Assembly (NCBI GenBank): GCA_946481355.1 | Contig: CAMLNH010000174.1 | Span: forward strand, 1-6,171 | Length of the DNA: 6,171 nucleotides | Source: an uncultured Curvibacter sp. | GTDB taxonomy: Bacteria; Pseudomonadota; Gammaproteobacteria; Burkholderiales; Burkholderiaceae | Direction of reading: 5' to 3' | In this document: positions 1-5,611 of the stretch, piece after piece | Layout of the letters: every line of letters starts with the position of its first letter | Numbering within the stretch: position 1 is the first letter of the stretch | Position numbers and translations under genes: made by a program | Notes under the pieces: model-generated | Seen by the model: only the letters and a program-made list of their open reading frames with translations | What the model was told of the DNA's origin: nothing | Database searches by the model: none

Positions 1-122
1 TGCGTCTGCAGAAGGGCCACTTCACCTCCGAGCGCCACTTCGGCTTCGAGGGTGCCGCCTGGTACTGGCACTTCGTGGACGTCGTGTGGCTCGGCCTCTA
101 CATCCTGGTGTATTGGATGTGA
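1..122 (+). CDS. coxC: Cytochrome c oxidase subunit III, C-terminal end (partial)
   Basis: Only the last 39 codons are in the window; the reading frame starts at base 3 and ends with TGA at 120-122. The translated tail carries the signature of haem-copper oxidase subunit [21 protein letters not shown], followed by a last hydrophobic helix that ends in VYWM. In this family the glutamate and histidines of the [11 protein letters not shown] segment sit in the final transmembrane helices next to subunit I. The protein is an integral inner-membrane subunit of the aa3-type oxidase. Its position just before oxidase assembly genes agrees with this. The start and most of the gene lie to the left of the window, so length and completeness cannot be judged. 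A related quinol oxidase subunit III is possible, but the haem A synthesis genes downstream favour the cytochrome c oxidase. Confidence 0.93.
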   Translation, partial: RLQKGHFTSERHFGFEGAAWYWHFVDVVWLGLYILVYWM

Positions 123-160
123 TGCCTGCCAGCTCGTGGCGCCGTAAGGCGCCCGAGCCG

Positions 161-199
161 ACAAAAACAAAAGCCGCTCGACGCGGCTTTTGTTTTTGT
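161..199. terminator. Bidirectional rho-independent terminator
   Basis: A perfect 17-bp inverted repeat has arms at 161-177 and 183-199 and a 5-base loop (TCGAC). The inner stem is GC-rich (GCCGC/GCGGC). The outer stem is A-rich on the left arm and T-rich on the right arm. In either direction the transcript therefore forms a GC hairpin followed by a U-rich tract (TTTTGTTTTTGT). It lies 38 bp after the stop of the subunit III gene and 16 bp after the stop of the convergent small membrane protein gene, where a shared terminator is expected. Confidence 0.9.
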
Positions 200-215
200 T
201 TGAGGCGTGATGTGC

Positions 216-437
216 TTACTGGCCCGGCTTGATGCCCGTGGGCTGGATGTAGCCGAAGTGCCAGGCGATCAGGATGCAGAGGAAGATCAGGATGGAAAAC
301 CCTACGCGAAACGCCAGGGCGCGCGCCATGTTGCTGGTCTTGGGCTTGCCGTCGCGGCCATCGCGCAGCATGAAGAACAGGGCCGAGCCCAGGCTGGCAA
401 TGATGGCCAGAAAGGCCAGGGCGACGAGGTATTTCAT
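216..437 (-). CDS. Small twin-transmembrane protein (DUF2909-like)
   Basis: This 73-residue protein is read on the minus strand from ATG at 437-435 to TAA at 218-216. It has two hydrophobic helices, about residues 3-24 (starting MKYLVALAFLAIIASLG) and 41-62. They are joined by a short polar, basic loop with RDGRDGKPKTSNMARA, and the tail ends GIKPGQ. This architecture resembles the small twin-transmembrane proteins (DUF2909) that I recall next to cytochrome oxidase genes in Burkholderiales; the biochemical role is unknown. I chose this start because the protein begins directly with the helix. The same frame stays open upstream to 791, but that part lies antisense to SURF1 and looks like a shadow. 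No Shine-Dalgarno motif precedes the ATG. The gene converges with the subunit III gene and diverges from SURF1. A role in oxidase assembly is inferred from neighbourhood only. Confidence 0.8.
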   Translation of the reverse strand: MKYLVALAFLAIIASLGSALFFMLRDGRDGKPKTSNMARALAFRVGFSILIFLCILIAWHFGYIQPTGIKPGQ

Positions 438-444
438 GGACGGG

Positions 445-450
445 ATTATC
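445..450 (-). promoter_or_regulatory. Candidate -10 element for the small twin-transmembrane gene
   Basis: Read on the minus strand, bases 450-445 are GATAAT, five of six matches to the sigma-70 -10 consensus. This is one of the few AT-rich patches nearby. A start site the usual 6-8 bases downstream would fall at or next to the ATG at 437, giving a nearly leaderless mRNA. That fits the missing Shine-Dalgarno motif. No convincing -35 box is visible 16-18 bp upstream. This is a speculative prediction from sequence alone. Confidence 0.25.
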
Positions 451-452
451 GC

Positions 453-1172
453 GTGACCGAGCGTAGCCGCTTCTGGCTGGTGACCGGAGTCACCGTGCTG
501 GGCATGGTGCTCACGGCCGCGCTCGGGCGCTGGCAGCTGGGCCGTGCGGCCGAGAAGGAGGCCTTGCAGGCCGCCATCGACGCGCGTGGCAGCCAGCCCG
601 TGCTCGACGCGCGCAGCGCTGCTGGGCTGGACGCCCAGCCGGATCTGTTGCACCGCCGGGTCGAGGCCCGCGGCCAGTGGGTGGGGGGGCGCACGGTCTT
701 TCTGGACAACCGCCAGATGAACGGGCGCCCCGGTTTCTTCGTCGTCACGCCGCTGCGCCTGGAAGGCGAGGCGGGTGTGCTGCTCGTGCAACGCGGCTGG
801 GTGCCGCGCAACTTCGAGGACCGCACCCGCGTGCCGGCCATTGACACGCCCGCGGGGGCCGTCGTGGTGCAGGGGCGGCTGGCCGCACCGCCCTCACGGC
901 TTTACGAGATGGGGCCGGCCGAGGCCGGGGTGATCCGGCAAAATCTTGATCTGGCGCAGTTCCGCACCGAGATCGGCCTGCCGCTGGCAGGGCTGTCGAT
1001 CCAGCAGGCTGGGGCCGCGGCCGACGGCCTTTTGCGCGACTGGCCACAGATCAACACCGGCGTGGACAAGCACTACGGCTACGCATTTCAATGGTTCGGG
1101 CTCTGTGCCCTGATGGCGATTCTTTATGTCTGGTTCCAAATTGTCCGAAGATTCCGTGGCCGCAGCTCCTGA
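453..1172 (+). CDS. SURF1 family cytochrome oxidase assembly protein
   Basis: The 239-residue protein fits the Shy1/SURF1 family, inner-membrane proteins that help insert haem A into oxidase subunit I. It has an N-terminal helix (about 7-24) followed by LGRWQLGRAAEK. The soluble domain carries HRRVEARGQW (67-76), FLDNRQMNGRPGFFVVTPL (83-101) and VLLVQRGWVPR (109-119). A C-terminal helix (about 212-231) is preceded by KHYGYAFQWF. These are the conserved family blocks in the correct order. I chose GTG at 453 because the helix-first N terminus fits the family and a weak GGGA motif lies 7 bases upstream. The same frame is open back to 207, but only antisense to the small membrane protein gene. 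The next in-frame ATG (504) would cut into the first helix. It is the first gene of the operon; since a strong terminator precedes it, its promoter probably lies within the divergent gene. Confidence 0.92.
   Translation: MTERSRFWLVTGVTVLGMVLTAALGRWQLGRAAEKEALQAAIDARGSQPVLDARSAAGLDAQPDLLHRRVEARGQWVGGRTVFLDNRQMNGRPGFFVVTPLRLEGEAGVLLVQRGWVPRNFEDRTRVPAIDTPAGAVVVQGRLAAPPSRLYEMGPAEAGVIRQNLDLAQFRTEIGLPLAGLSIQQAGAAADGLLRDWPQINTGVDKHYGYAFQWFGLCALMAILYVWFQIVRRFRGRSS
479..494. promoter_or_regulatory. CRP/FNR-type palindrome (candidate operator)
   Basis: GGTGAC-CGGA-GTCACC is a perfect 6-bp inverted repeat with a 4-base centre. It contains GTGA-N6-TCAC, the core spacing of CRP/FNR-family sites (CRP: TGTGA-N6-TCACA). 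Its centre, near 486.5, is about 50 bp upstream of the small membrane protein start codon and lies inside the first codons of SURF1. The same bases encode SURF1 residues around LVTGVTVL, so a chance palindrome is possible. Function is inferred from position and shape only. Confidence 0.2.
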
Positions 1173-1848
1173 GGCCGCGCAAGACCACGTCCTCGGGCTC
1201 ACCGTGCACAGCCTGCCCGAGCCCGGCCAGGCCCTGGCCGAAGATGCGGCACGCACGCGCGCCGGTCGCTGGAAGATGATCGTGCTGCTGCTCGTCTGTG
1301 CTGCACCGGTGATCGCTTCCTACTTCACCTACTACGTGATCCGTCCCGAAAGCAAGCGCAGCTTTGGCGAGCTCATCGATCCGCAGCGCCCGCTGCCCGA
1401 ACTGCTGGCGCTCGATCTCACAGGTGCTACGCATCGCCTGCCCGAACTCAAGGGCCAGTGGCTGCTGCTCAGCGTGGGCCCTGCGGTCTGCCCCGAGGTC
1501 TGCCAGCAGCAGCTCTACTTCCAGCGCCAACTGCGCGAGCTCATGGGACGTGAGAAAGAGCGCATGGACCGCGTCTGGCTCATCACCGACACCGGCCCCG
1601 TGCCCGCAGACCTCCAACCCGCCCTGCAGGACGTCAAGGCCCTGCGCGTGCCGGCCGACGAACTGGCGCGCTGGCTGGCACCGGCAGACGGGCAGCGCAT
1701 CGAGGACCACCTCTACGTGGTCGACCCCATGGGGAACTGGATGATGCGATTCCCCGCCCATATGACCGTAGAGACCGCGGCCAAGGCCAAGCGCGACCTG
1801 GAGCGCCTGCTGCGCGCCTCGTCCTCCTGGGACCAGCCGGGACGTTGA
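1126..1848 (+). CDS. Membrane-anchored SCO/thioredoxin-like oxidase assembly protein
   Basis: The product has 240 residues. A roughly 50-residue polar N terminus is followed by one transmembrane helix (about 51-71, MIVLLLVCAAPVIASYF). The periplasmic domain has a thioredoxin-like layout: LLALDLTGATHRLPELKGQW, then LLLSVGPAVCPEVC with a CxxxC pair at C122 and C126, and finally HLYVVDPMGNWMMRF (195-209). CxxxC in this position matches SCO/SenC proteins. However, the SCO histidine normally lies 8 residues before the aspartate of the Y-x-x-D strand, where this protein has I192; the nearest histidine is H195. A role as thiol reductase or partner of the canonical SCO is therefore more likely than standard copper binding, but this is inference. 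The ATG overlaps the SURF1 end by 47 nt, suggesting translational coupling. No good Shine-Dalgarno motif is visible, and GTG at 1156 or 1204 are alternative starts. Such proteins are sometimes mislabelled as oxidase subunits. Confidence 0.82.
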   Translation: MSGSKLSEDSVAAAPEAAQDHVLGLTVHSLPEPGQALAEDAARTRAGRWKMIVLLLVCAAPVIASYFTYYVIRPESKRSFGELIDPQRPLPELLALDLTGATHRLPELKGQWLLLSVGPAVCPEVCQQQLYFQRQLRELMGREKERMDRVWLITDTGPVPADLQPALQDVKALRVPADELARWLAPADGQRIEDHLYVVDPMGNWMMRFPAHMTVETAAKAKRDLERLLRASSSWDQPGR

Positions 1849-1850
1849 GC

Positions 1851-3026
1851 ATGGACACGCAAGCCCTCTACGATCTGAGCCCGGCCCTGCGCCTCATGGG
1901 CATGGGCCTGGTGCTCGCGGCCGGTCCGCTGGCCTGGGTCTGGCTGCGCAACCGTCAGGCCGGCAGCTCGCGTCGCCTGCAGGCCCTGACCCTGCTCACA
2001 CTCTTCCTGACCTTCGACCTCGTGCTCTTCGGCTCTTTCACACGCCTCACAGATTCCGGTCTGGGCTGCCCCGACTGGCCCGGTTGCTATGGCCAGGCCA
2101 GCCCGGTGGGCGCACACGCCGAGATCAGTGCCGCACAGCAGGCCATGCCCACGGGCCCGGTCACGCACGGCAAGGCTTGGGTCGAGATGATCCACCGCTA
2201 CCTCGCCACCGGCGTGGGTGTGCTCATCCTGGTGCTCGCCATCACCACCTGGGTCGAACATCTGCGCCAGCGGCGTGGCGGCGCCGTGCTGGCGGTGCCC
2301 AGCCCCTGGTGGGCCACGCTGACGCTGGTCTGGGTCTGCGTGCAGGGCGCCTTCGGTGCGCTCACGGTGACCATGAAGCTGTTCCCCGTCATCGTCACCC
2401 TGCACCTGCTCGGCGGCTTGCTGTTGCTCGCCCTGCTGGCGCTGCAGGCCGTGCGCTATGCCCAGCTGCACAGCGCCTCGGCCACGCGTCCGCTGCCGAC
2501 GCGTCTGCATACGCTGATGAAGGTCGGCCTGGTCCTGCTCACGCTGCAGATCGCGCTGGGCGGTTGGGTCAGCACCAATTACGCCGTGCTGGCCTGTACC
2601 GAATTTCCCACCTGCCAGGGCAGTTGGTGGCCCGAGATGAATTTCACCCAGGGCTTCGAGCTCTGGCGCGAGCTCGGGCTGACGGCGGCTGGTGAGCACG
2701 TTAGTTTTGCCGCGCTCACGGCCATCCACTACGTGCACCGCCTCGCGGCCTACCTCGTGATCGCCGTGCTGGTGCTGCTGGCCTGGCGCCTGCATGCGCT
2801 GCCGGCCTGGCGCGTTCCTGCGCGCTGGCTCGCGGGCCTGTTGCTGCTGCAGTTCCTCACCGGTCTGAGCAATGTGGTGCTCGATTGGCCCCTGCTGGCC
2901 GCCGTGCTGCACACGGGCGGCGCCGCGGCCCTGGTGGTCCTGCTGACCTGGGGGCTGGCCGGTAGCAAGACCCACCGCGCCGTTATCCGCATCGCTTCCG
3001 TCCCCGTATCGAGTTCCGCCGCATGA
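1851..3026 (+). CDS. ctaA: Heme A synthase (COX15/CtaA family)
   Basis: The 391-residue polytopic inner-membrane enzyme oxidises the C8 methyl of haem O to the formyl of haem A. About eight hydrophobic helices form two homologous halves. Family marks are [19 protein letters not shown], with the first cysteine pair C73/C79, and EMIHRY with E113 and haem ligand H115. H185 lies in TLHLLGG. A second cysteine pair, C249/C254, is in [13 protein letters not shown]293/H296 lie in HYVHRLAAY and H354 in [10 protein letters not shown]. All conserved histidines and both cysteine pairs are present, so the enzyme looks intact. I chose ATG 1851, which follows the preceding stop by 2 nt and has GGGA 8 bases upstream; a TTG at 1845 that overlaps the stop is a weaker alternative. 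Its stop overlaps the ctaB start as ATGA, so the two consecutive enzymes are translationally coupled. Confidence 0.96.
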   Translation: MDTQALYDLSPALRLMGMGLVLAAGPLAWVWLRNRQAGSSRRLQALTLLTLFLTFDLVLFGSFTRLTDSGLGCPDWPGCYGQASPVGAHAEISAAQQAMPTGPVTHGKAWVEMIHRYLATGVGVLILVLAITTWVEHLRQRRGGAVLAVPSPWWATLTLVWVCVQGAFGALTVTMKLFPVIVTLHLLGGLLLLALLALQAVRYAQLHSASATRPLPTRLHTLMKVGLVLLTLQIALGGWVSTNYAVLACTEFPTCQGSWWPEMNFTQGFELWRELGLTAAGEHVSFAALTAIHYVHRLAAYLVIAVLVLLAWRLHALPAWRVPARWLAGLLLLQFLTGLSNVVLDWPLLAAVLHTGGAAALVVLLTWGLAGSKTHRAVIRIASVPVSSSAA

Positions 3027-3919
3027 GTGCTACCGTTTCCGCGCCGACGTCCTCCGTGTTCAGCCAGTTCTATGCGCTGACCAAACCGCGCGTCGTGCAG
3101 CTCATCGTCTTCTGTGCACTCATCGGCATGGTGCTGGCCGTGCCCGGCTTGCCGGGCTGGCCCGAGCTGCGGCTCATGCTCATCGCCTGCTTGGGCATCT
3201 GGCTCGTGGCTGGTGCCGCCGCGGCCTTCAACTGCATCGTCGAGAAGGGCATCGATGCCAAGATGAAGCGCACGGCCTGGCGCCCCACGGCCAAGGGCGA
3301 GCTCGGCGATGTGCAGACCCTGCTGTTCTCGGCCGTGCTCTGCGCGGCTGGTTCCGTCCTGCTGTATGTCTGGGTCAATCCGCTGACCATGTGGCTGACC
3401 TTCGCGACCTTTGTCGGTTATGCCGTGATCTACACCGTGATCCTCAAGCCTCTGACGCCGCAGAACATCGTGATCGGCGGCGCCTCGGGCGCCATGCCGC
3501 CGGTGCTGGGCTGGGCCGCCATGACCAACCAGGTCGGCCCCGAGGCGCTGATCCTCTTTCTCATCATCTTCCTCTGGACGCCGCCGCATTTCTGGGCCCT
3601 GGCCCTGTACCGCGTCGAGGACTACCGCAAGTCCGGCCTGCCCATGCTGCCTGTCACGCATGGCAACGAATTCACGCGCCTGCAGATCCTGCTCTACACC
3701 CTGGTGCTGTTCGCGGCCTGCCTCATGCCCTTCGCCTACGGCATGAGCTCCTGGCTGTACCTCGCCGCAGCCGTGGTGTTGAGCGTGGGTTTCTTCGTCT
3801 ATGACTTCAAGCTCTGGCGCAGTTATTCGGACGAACTCGCACGCCGCACCTTCCGCTTCTCGCTCATCCATCTCAGCGTGCTCTTCGCCGCACTGCTGCT
3901 CGACCACTACCTGCTCTGA
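3023..3919 (+). CDS. ctaB: Protoheme IX farnesyltransferase (heme O synthase)
   Basis: The 298-residue member of the UbiA prenyltransferase superfamily transfers a farnesyl group to haem b to make haem O, the substrate of the enzyme encoded just upstream. The N terminus has [10 protein letters not shown] (K21, P22). The first prenyl-diphosphate motif is [15 protein letters not shown] (N70, E74, D79), followed by RP at 87-88. The second conserved loop is [16 protein letters not shown] (196-211), preceded by [13 protein letters not shown]. About nine hydrophobic helices span the protein, and length is normal for CyoE/CtaB. The first motif has glutamate where the general family pattern N-x3-D-x3-D has aspartate, with the second aspartate at D79; I believe this variant is common in betaproteobacteria. 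The start ATG at 3023 overlaps the ctaA stop. The gene order ctaA-ctaB is the reverse of the reaction order. Confidence 0.96.
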   Translation: MSATVSAPTSSVFSQFYALTKPRVVQLIVFCALIGMVLAVPGLPGWPELRLMLIACLGIWLVAGAAAAFNCIVEKGIDAKMKRTAWRPTAKGELGDVQTLLFSAVLCAAGSVLLYVWVNPLTMWLTFATFVGYAVIYTVILKPLTPQNIVIGGASGAMPPVLGWAAMTNQVGPEALILFLIIFLWTPPHFWALALYRVEDYRKSGLPMLPVTHGNEFTRLQILLYTLVLFAACLMPFAYGMSSWLYLAAAVVLSVGFFVYDFKLWRSYSDELARRTFRFSLIHLSVLFAALLLDHYLL

Positions 3920-3922
3920 GGA
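3918..3922 (+). promoter_or_regulatory. Shine-Dalgarno site for the SCO lipoprotein gene
   Basis: GAGGA lies 5 bases before the ATG at 3928 and overlaps the TGA stop of ctaB. It is the clearest ribosome binding site in the operon and fixes the start of the SCO gene. Confidence 0.7.
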
Positions 3923-3927
3923 CCCTC

Positions 3928-4536
3928 ATGGAAAAACGCCGACTGCTCCGTTCCATCCTGCTCGCCGCGCTGGCGGGCGGCGCGTTGCTGCTGGGCGCTT
4001 GCTCCGAAGGCGGCAAGGCCAGCTTCAACGCCATCGACGTCACCGGCGCCGACTACGCCAAGGACTTCGCGCTCACCGACCACAACGGCCAGGCGCGCAC
4101 GCTCAAGGATTTCCAGGGCAAGGTAGTCGTGATGTTCTTCGGTTTCACGCAGTGCCCGGATGTCTGCCCCACCTCCATGACCGAACTTGCGACCGTCAGG
4201 AAGCTGCTGGGCAAGGACGGCGAGAAGGTGCAGGGCCTGTTCGTCACCGTAGACCCCGAGCGCGACACGCCCGAGATCATGAAGGTCTACATGGCCAACT
4301 TCGACCCGAGCTTCCTCGCGCTGTACGCCGCCACGCCCGAGCAGCTCGCTGCCGTGGCCAAGGACTACAAGGTCTACTACAAGAAGGTGGCGGGCAAGAC
4401 GCCCACGAGCTACACCATGGACCATTCGGCCGGCATGTACATCTACGACACGCAGGGCCGCCTGCGCCTGTACTCGCGTTACGGCAGCGGCGCCGGCGCG
4501 CTGGCCGACGACATCCGCCTGCTGCTCAAGCAGTGA
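3928..4536 (+). CDS. SCO1/SenC family copper chaperone, lipoprotein
   Basis: The product has 202 residues. The N terminus is a lipoprotein signal: basic MEKRRLLRS, a hydrophobic stretch, then lipobox LGAC with C25 as the likely acylated residue. The protein should be anchored at the outer face of the inner membrane. The mature part is a thioredoxin fold with FFGFTQCPDVCPTS (CxxxC at C76/C80), FVTVDPERDTP (105-115) and MDHSAGMYIYDTQG with the copper-ligand H166. All three SCO metal ligands are present, and length matches the family. SCO proteins act in building the CuA centre of oxidase subunit II, by copper delivery or thiol reduction. A GAGGA site precedes the start and the gene follows ctaB by 8 nt, as the last gene of the operon. 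It converges with the Bug-type gene 21 bp downstream. Confidence 0.95.
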   Translation: MEKRRLLRSILLAALAGGALLLGACSEGGKASFNAIDVTGADYAKDFALTDHNGQARTLKDFQGKVVVMFFGFTQCPDVCPTSMTELATVRKLLGKDGEKVQGLFVTVDPERDTPEIMKVYMANFDPSFLALYAATPEQLAAVAKDYKVYYKKVAGKTPTSYTMDHSAGMYIYDTQGRLRLYSRYGSGAGALADDIRLLLKQ

Positions 4537-4537
4537 A

Positions 4538-4550
4538 CCGCGGGCCGCGG
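4538..4550. other. Short GC hairpin in the convergent gap
   Basis: The 21-bp gap between the two convergent stop codons contains CCGCG-GGC-CGCGG, a perfect 5-bp stem with a 3-base loop. No T-rich tract follows on either strand, so it is not a typical intrinsic terminator. It could still cause pausing, or be a product of GC content. No other termination signal was seen in the gap. Confidence 0.3.
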
Positions 4551-4557
4551 CTCGCGC

Positions 4558-5541
4558 TCATTCGACTTTGATGCCGCGCTCGGCAATGATCCTGCCCATG
4601 GCCGCGGTGTCCGCAGCGATGCGGCGGGCCAGCGCCTCCGAACTGCCACCGGCCACCTGCCAGCCCTGCTGGTAGAGGCGCTGACGCACCTCGGGACTGC
4701 GCGCGATCTCGCTCAGCAAGGCCGAGAGTCGGGCCACCACGGGTTTGGGCAGTGAGGCCGGGCCGGCCACGGCGTTCCAGATCTCCAGCTGAAAGTCCTT
4801 CACGCCGGCCTCGGACAGGCTGGGCACACCCGGTGCCAGCGTGCTGCGGCCGGCCGAGGTCACGCCCAGCAGGCGCACCTTGCCGGCAGCGGCCTGGGCC
4901 TGGGCCAGGCCCGGGGGCAGCATGGAGAGCTGGATATCACCGCCCACCATGGCCGTCACCACCTGCGGGTAGCCGGGGTAGGGCACGTGCACAGGCTCGG
5001 CACCCGTGCGCGCCTTGAACAGCTCCATGCCGATGTGGCCCACGGTGCCGATGCCCGGCGAGCCATAGCTCCACTTGCTGCCGCTGCTGCGGGCTGCGCC
5101 CAGCCAGTCGGCCGTACTGCTGCCCGGCGCACCGGCCGGTGCGGCCAGCACCAGCGGTGCGGTGCCGATCAGGCTGATGGGGGCCAGATCCTTGGCTGGG
5201 TCATAGGGCGTCTTGGGGTTGAGGAGTTTGGCGATGGTGAGGTTGCCGTTGATCATCACGCCCAGCGTATGGCCGTCGGTCGCCTTGGCCACCAGGCCGG
5301 CGGCGATATTGCCGCCGGCACCCGGGCGGTTCTCCACCACCACGGGCTGGCCCAGGGCCTTGGAGAGCGGCTCGGCCAGCGTGCGTGCCACCAGGTCGGG
5401 CGAGGTGCCGGCCGGAAAGCCCACCAGCAGTTTCACGGGCTTGTTCGGCCAGGGCTCGGCGGCCTGGCTGCCCAGGGCGAAGGGGGCGAGCGCCAGCGCC
5501 AGCAGGGCGCGACGCAGGGGGGACGAGGGGATCAAGCGCAT
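4558..5541 (-). CDS. Bug/TctC-type tripartite tricarboxylate transporter binding protein
   Basis: The product has 327 residues with a Sec-type signal peptide: RR at 10-11, a hydrophobic core, and SQAA before EPWPNKP, with cleavage near residue 27 or 28. The mature protein shows the Bug family blocks in order: VKLLVGFPAGTSPDLVAR (36-53), VVVENRPGAGGNIAA (67-81), SYGSPGIGTVGHIGMELF (158-175), VHVPYPGYPQVVTAMVGGDI (184-203) and GVTSAGRSTLAPGVPSLSEAG (226-246). These are periplasmic two-lobed proteins that bind small carboxylates or related solutes; the ligand cannot be read from sequence. The family is greatly expanded in Comamonadaceae and Alcaligenaceae, often as orphans, and no TctA/TctB membrane genes are seen here. 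I chose ATG 5541 because the signal peptide follows directly and GGAG lies 8 bases upstream. An upstream TTG at 5583 would place coding sequence over the rpoH terminator. Confidence 0.93.
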   Translation of the reverse strand: MRLIPSSPLRRALLALALAPFALGSQAAEPWPNKPVKLLVGFPAGTSPDLVARTLAEPLSKALGQPVVVENRPGAGGNIAAGLVAKATDGHTLGVMINGNLTIAKLLNPKTPYDPAKDLAPISLIGTAPLVLAAPAGAPGSSTADWLGAARSSGSKWSYGSPGIGTVGHIGMELFKARTGAEPVHVPYPGYPQVVTAMVGGDIQLSMLPPGLAQAQAAAGKVRLLGVTSAGRSTLAPGVPSLSEAGVKDFQLEIWNAVAGPASLPKPVVARLSALLSEIARSPEVRQRLYQQGWQVAGGSSEALARRIAADTAAMGRIIAERGIKVE

Positions 5542-5560
5542 GCTCGCAACTCCAGAAATG

Positions 5561-5592
5561 AAAAGGCCCCGGACTCTGGACAAGTCGGGGCC
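5561..5592 (-). terminator. Rho-independent terminator of rpoH
   Basis: Read on the minus strand, AGTC-containing arms at 5592-5583 and 5575-5565 pair as GGCCCCGACT with AGTCCGGGGCC, about 10 bp with one bulged base and a 7-base loop. TTTT (5564-5561) follows. It begins 19 bp after the rpoH stop codon. On the plus strand no T tract follows, so it works in one direction only. It ends only about 20 bp before the start codon of the Bug-type gene. Confidence 0.85.
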
Positions 5593-5611
5593 GGTTGAGG
5601 CGGGTGCCAGG

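Noticed and set aside
207..452. N-terminal extension of the SURF1 frame to base 207
   Set aside because: The extension is polar, has no homology I recognise, and lies antisense to a convincing two-helix membrane protein. SURF1 proteins start just before the first helix.
438..791. N-terminal extension of the small membrane protein frame
   Set aside because: The extra 118 residues are antisense to SURF1, rich in Arg/Gln/His/Ala and lack structure. The MKYLVALAF start gives a helix-first protein as in the family.
1051..1761. Open frame of 236 codons on the minus strand
   Set aside because: It is antisense to the SCO-like gene, with no membrane or domain pattern and no credible start context.
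1713..2975. Long open frame of 420 codons on the minus strand
   Set aside because: It lies wholly antisense to ctaA and its flank, and its translation is rich in Gln, His, Gly and Arg with no recognisable motif. This is typical of shadows of GC-rich genes.
2750..3907. Long open frame of 385 codons on the minus strand
   Set aside because: It is antisense to ctaB and the end of ctaA, with a low-complexity His/Gln/Glu/Gly composition. The sense genes have clear family motifs.
3801..4571. Open frame of 256 codons on the plus strand overlapping the SCO gene
   Set aside because: This is a frame-shifted reading of the end of ctaB and of the SCO gene, rich in Arg and Pro. The in-phase SCO frame carries all conserved residues.
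5542..5583. TTG start giving 14 extra residues to the Bug-type protein
   Set aside because: It would put coding sequence over the rpoH terminator hairpin and in front of a complete signal peptide. The ATG at 5541 has a proper ribosome site.
4987..5598. Open frame of 203 codons on the plus strand
   Set aside because: It is antisense to the Bug-type gene and crosses the rpoH terminator; the composition is Gly/Gln/Ala-rich with no motif.
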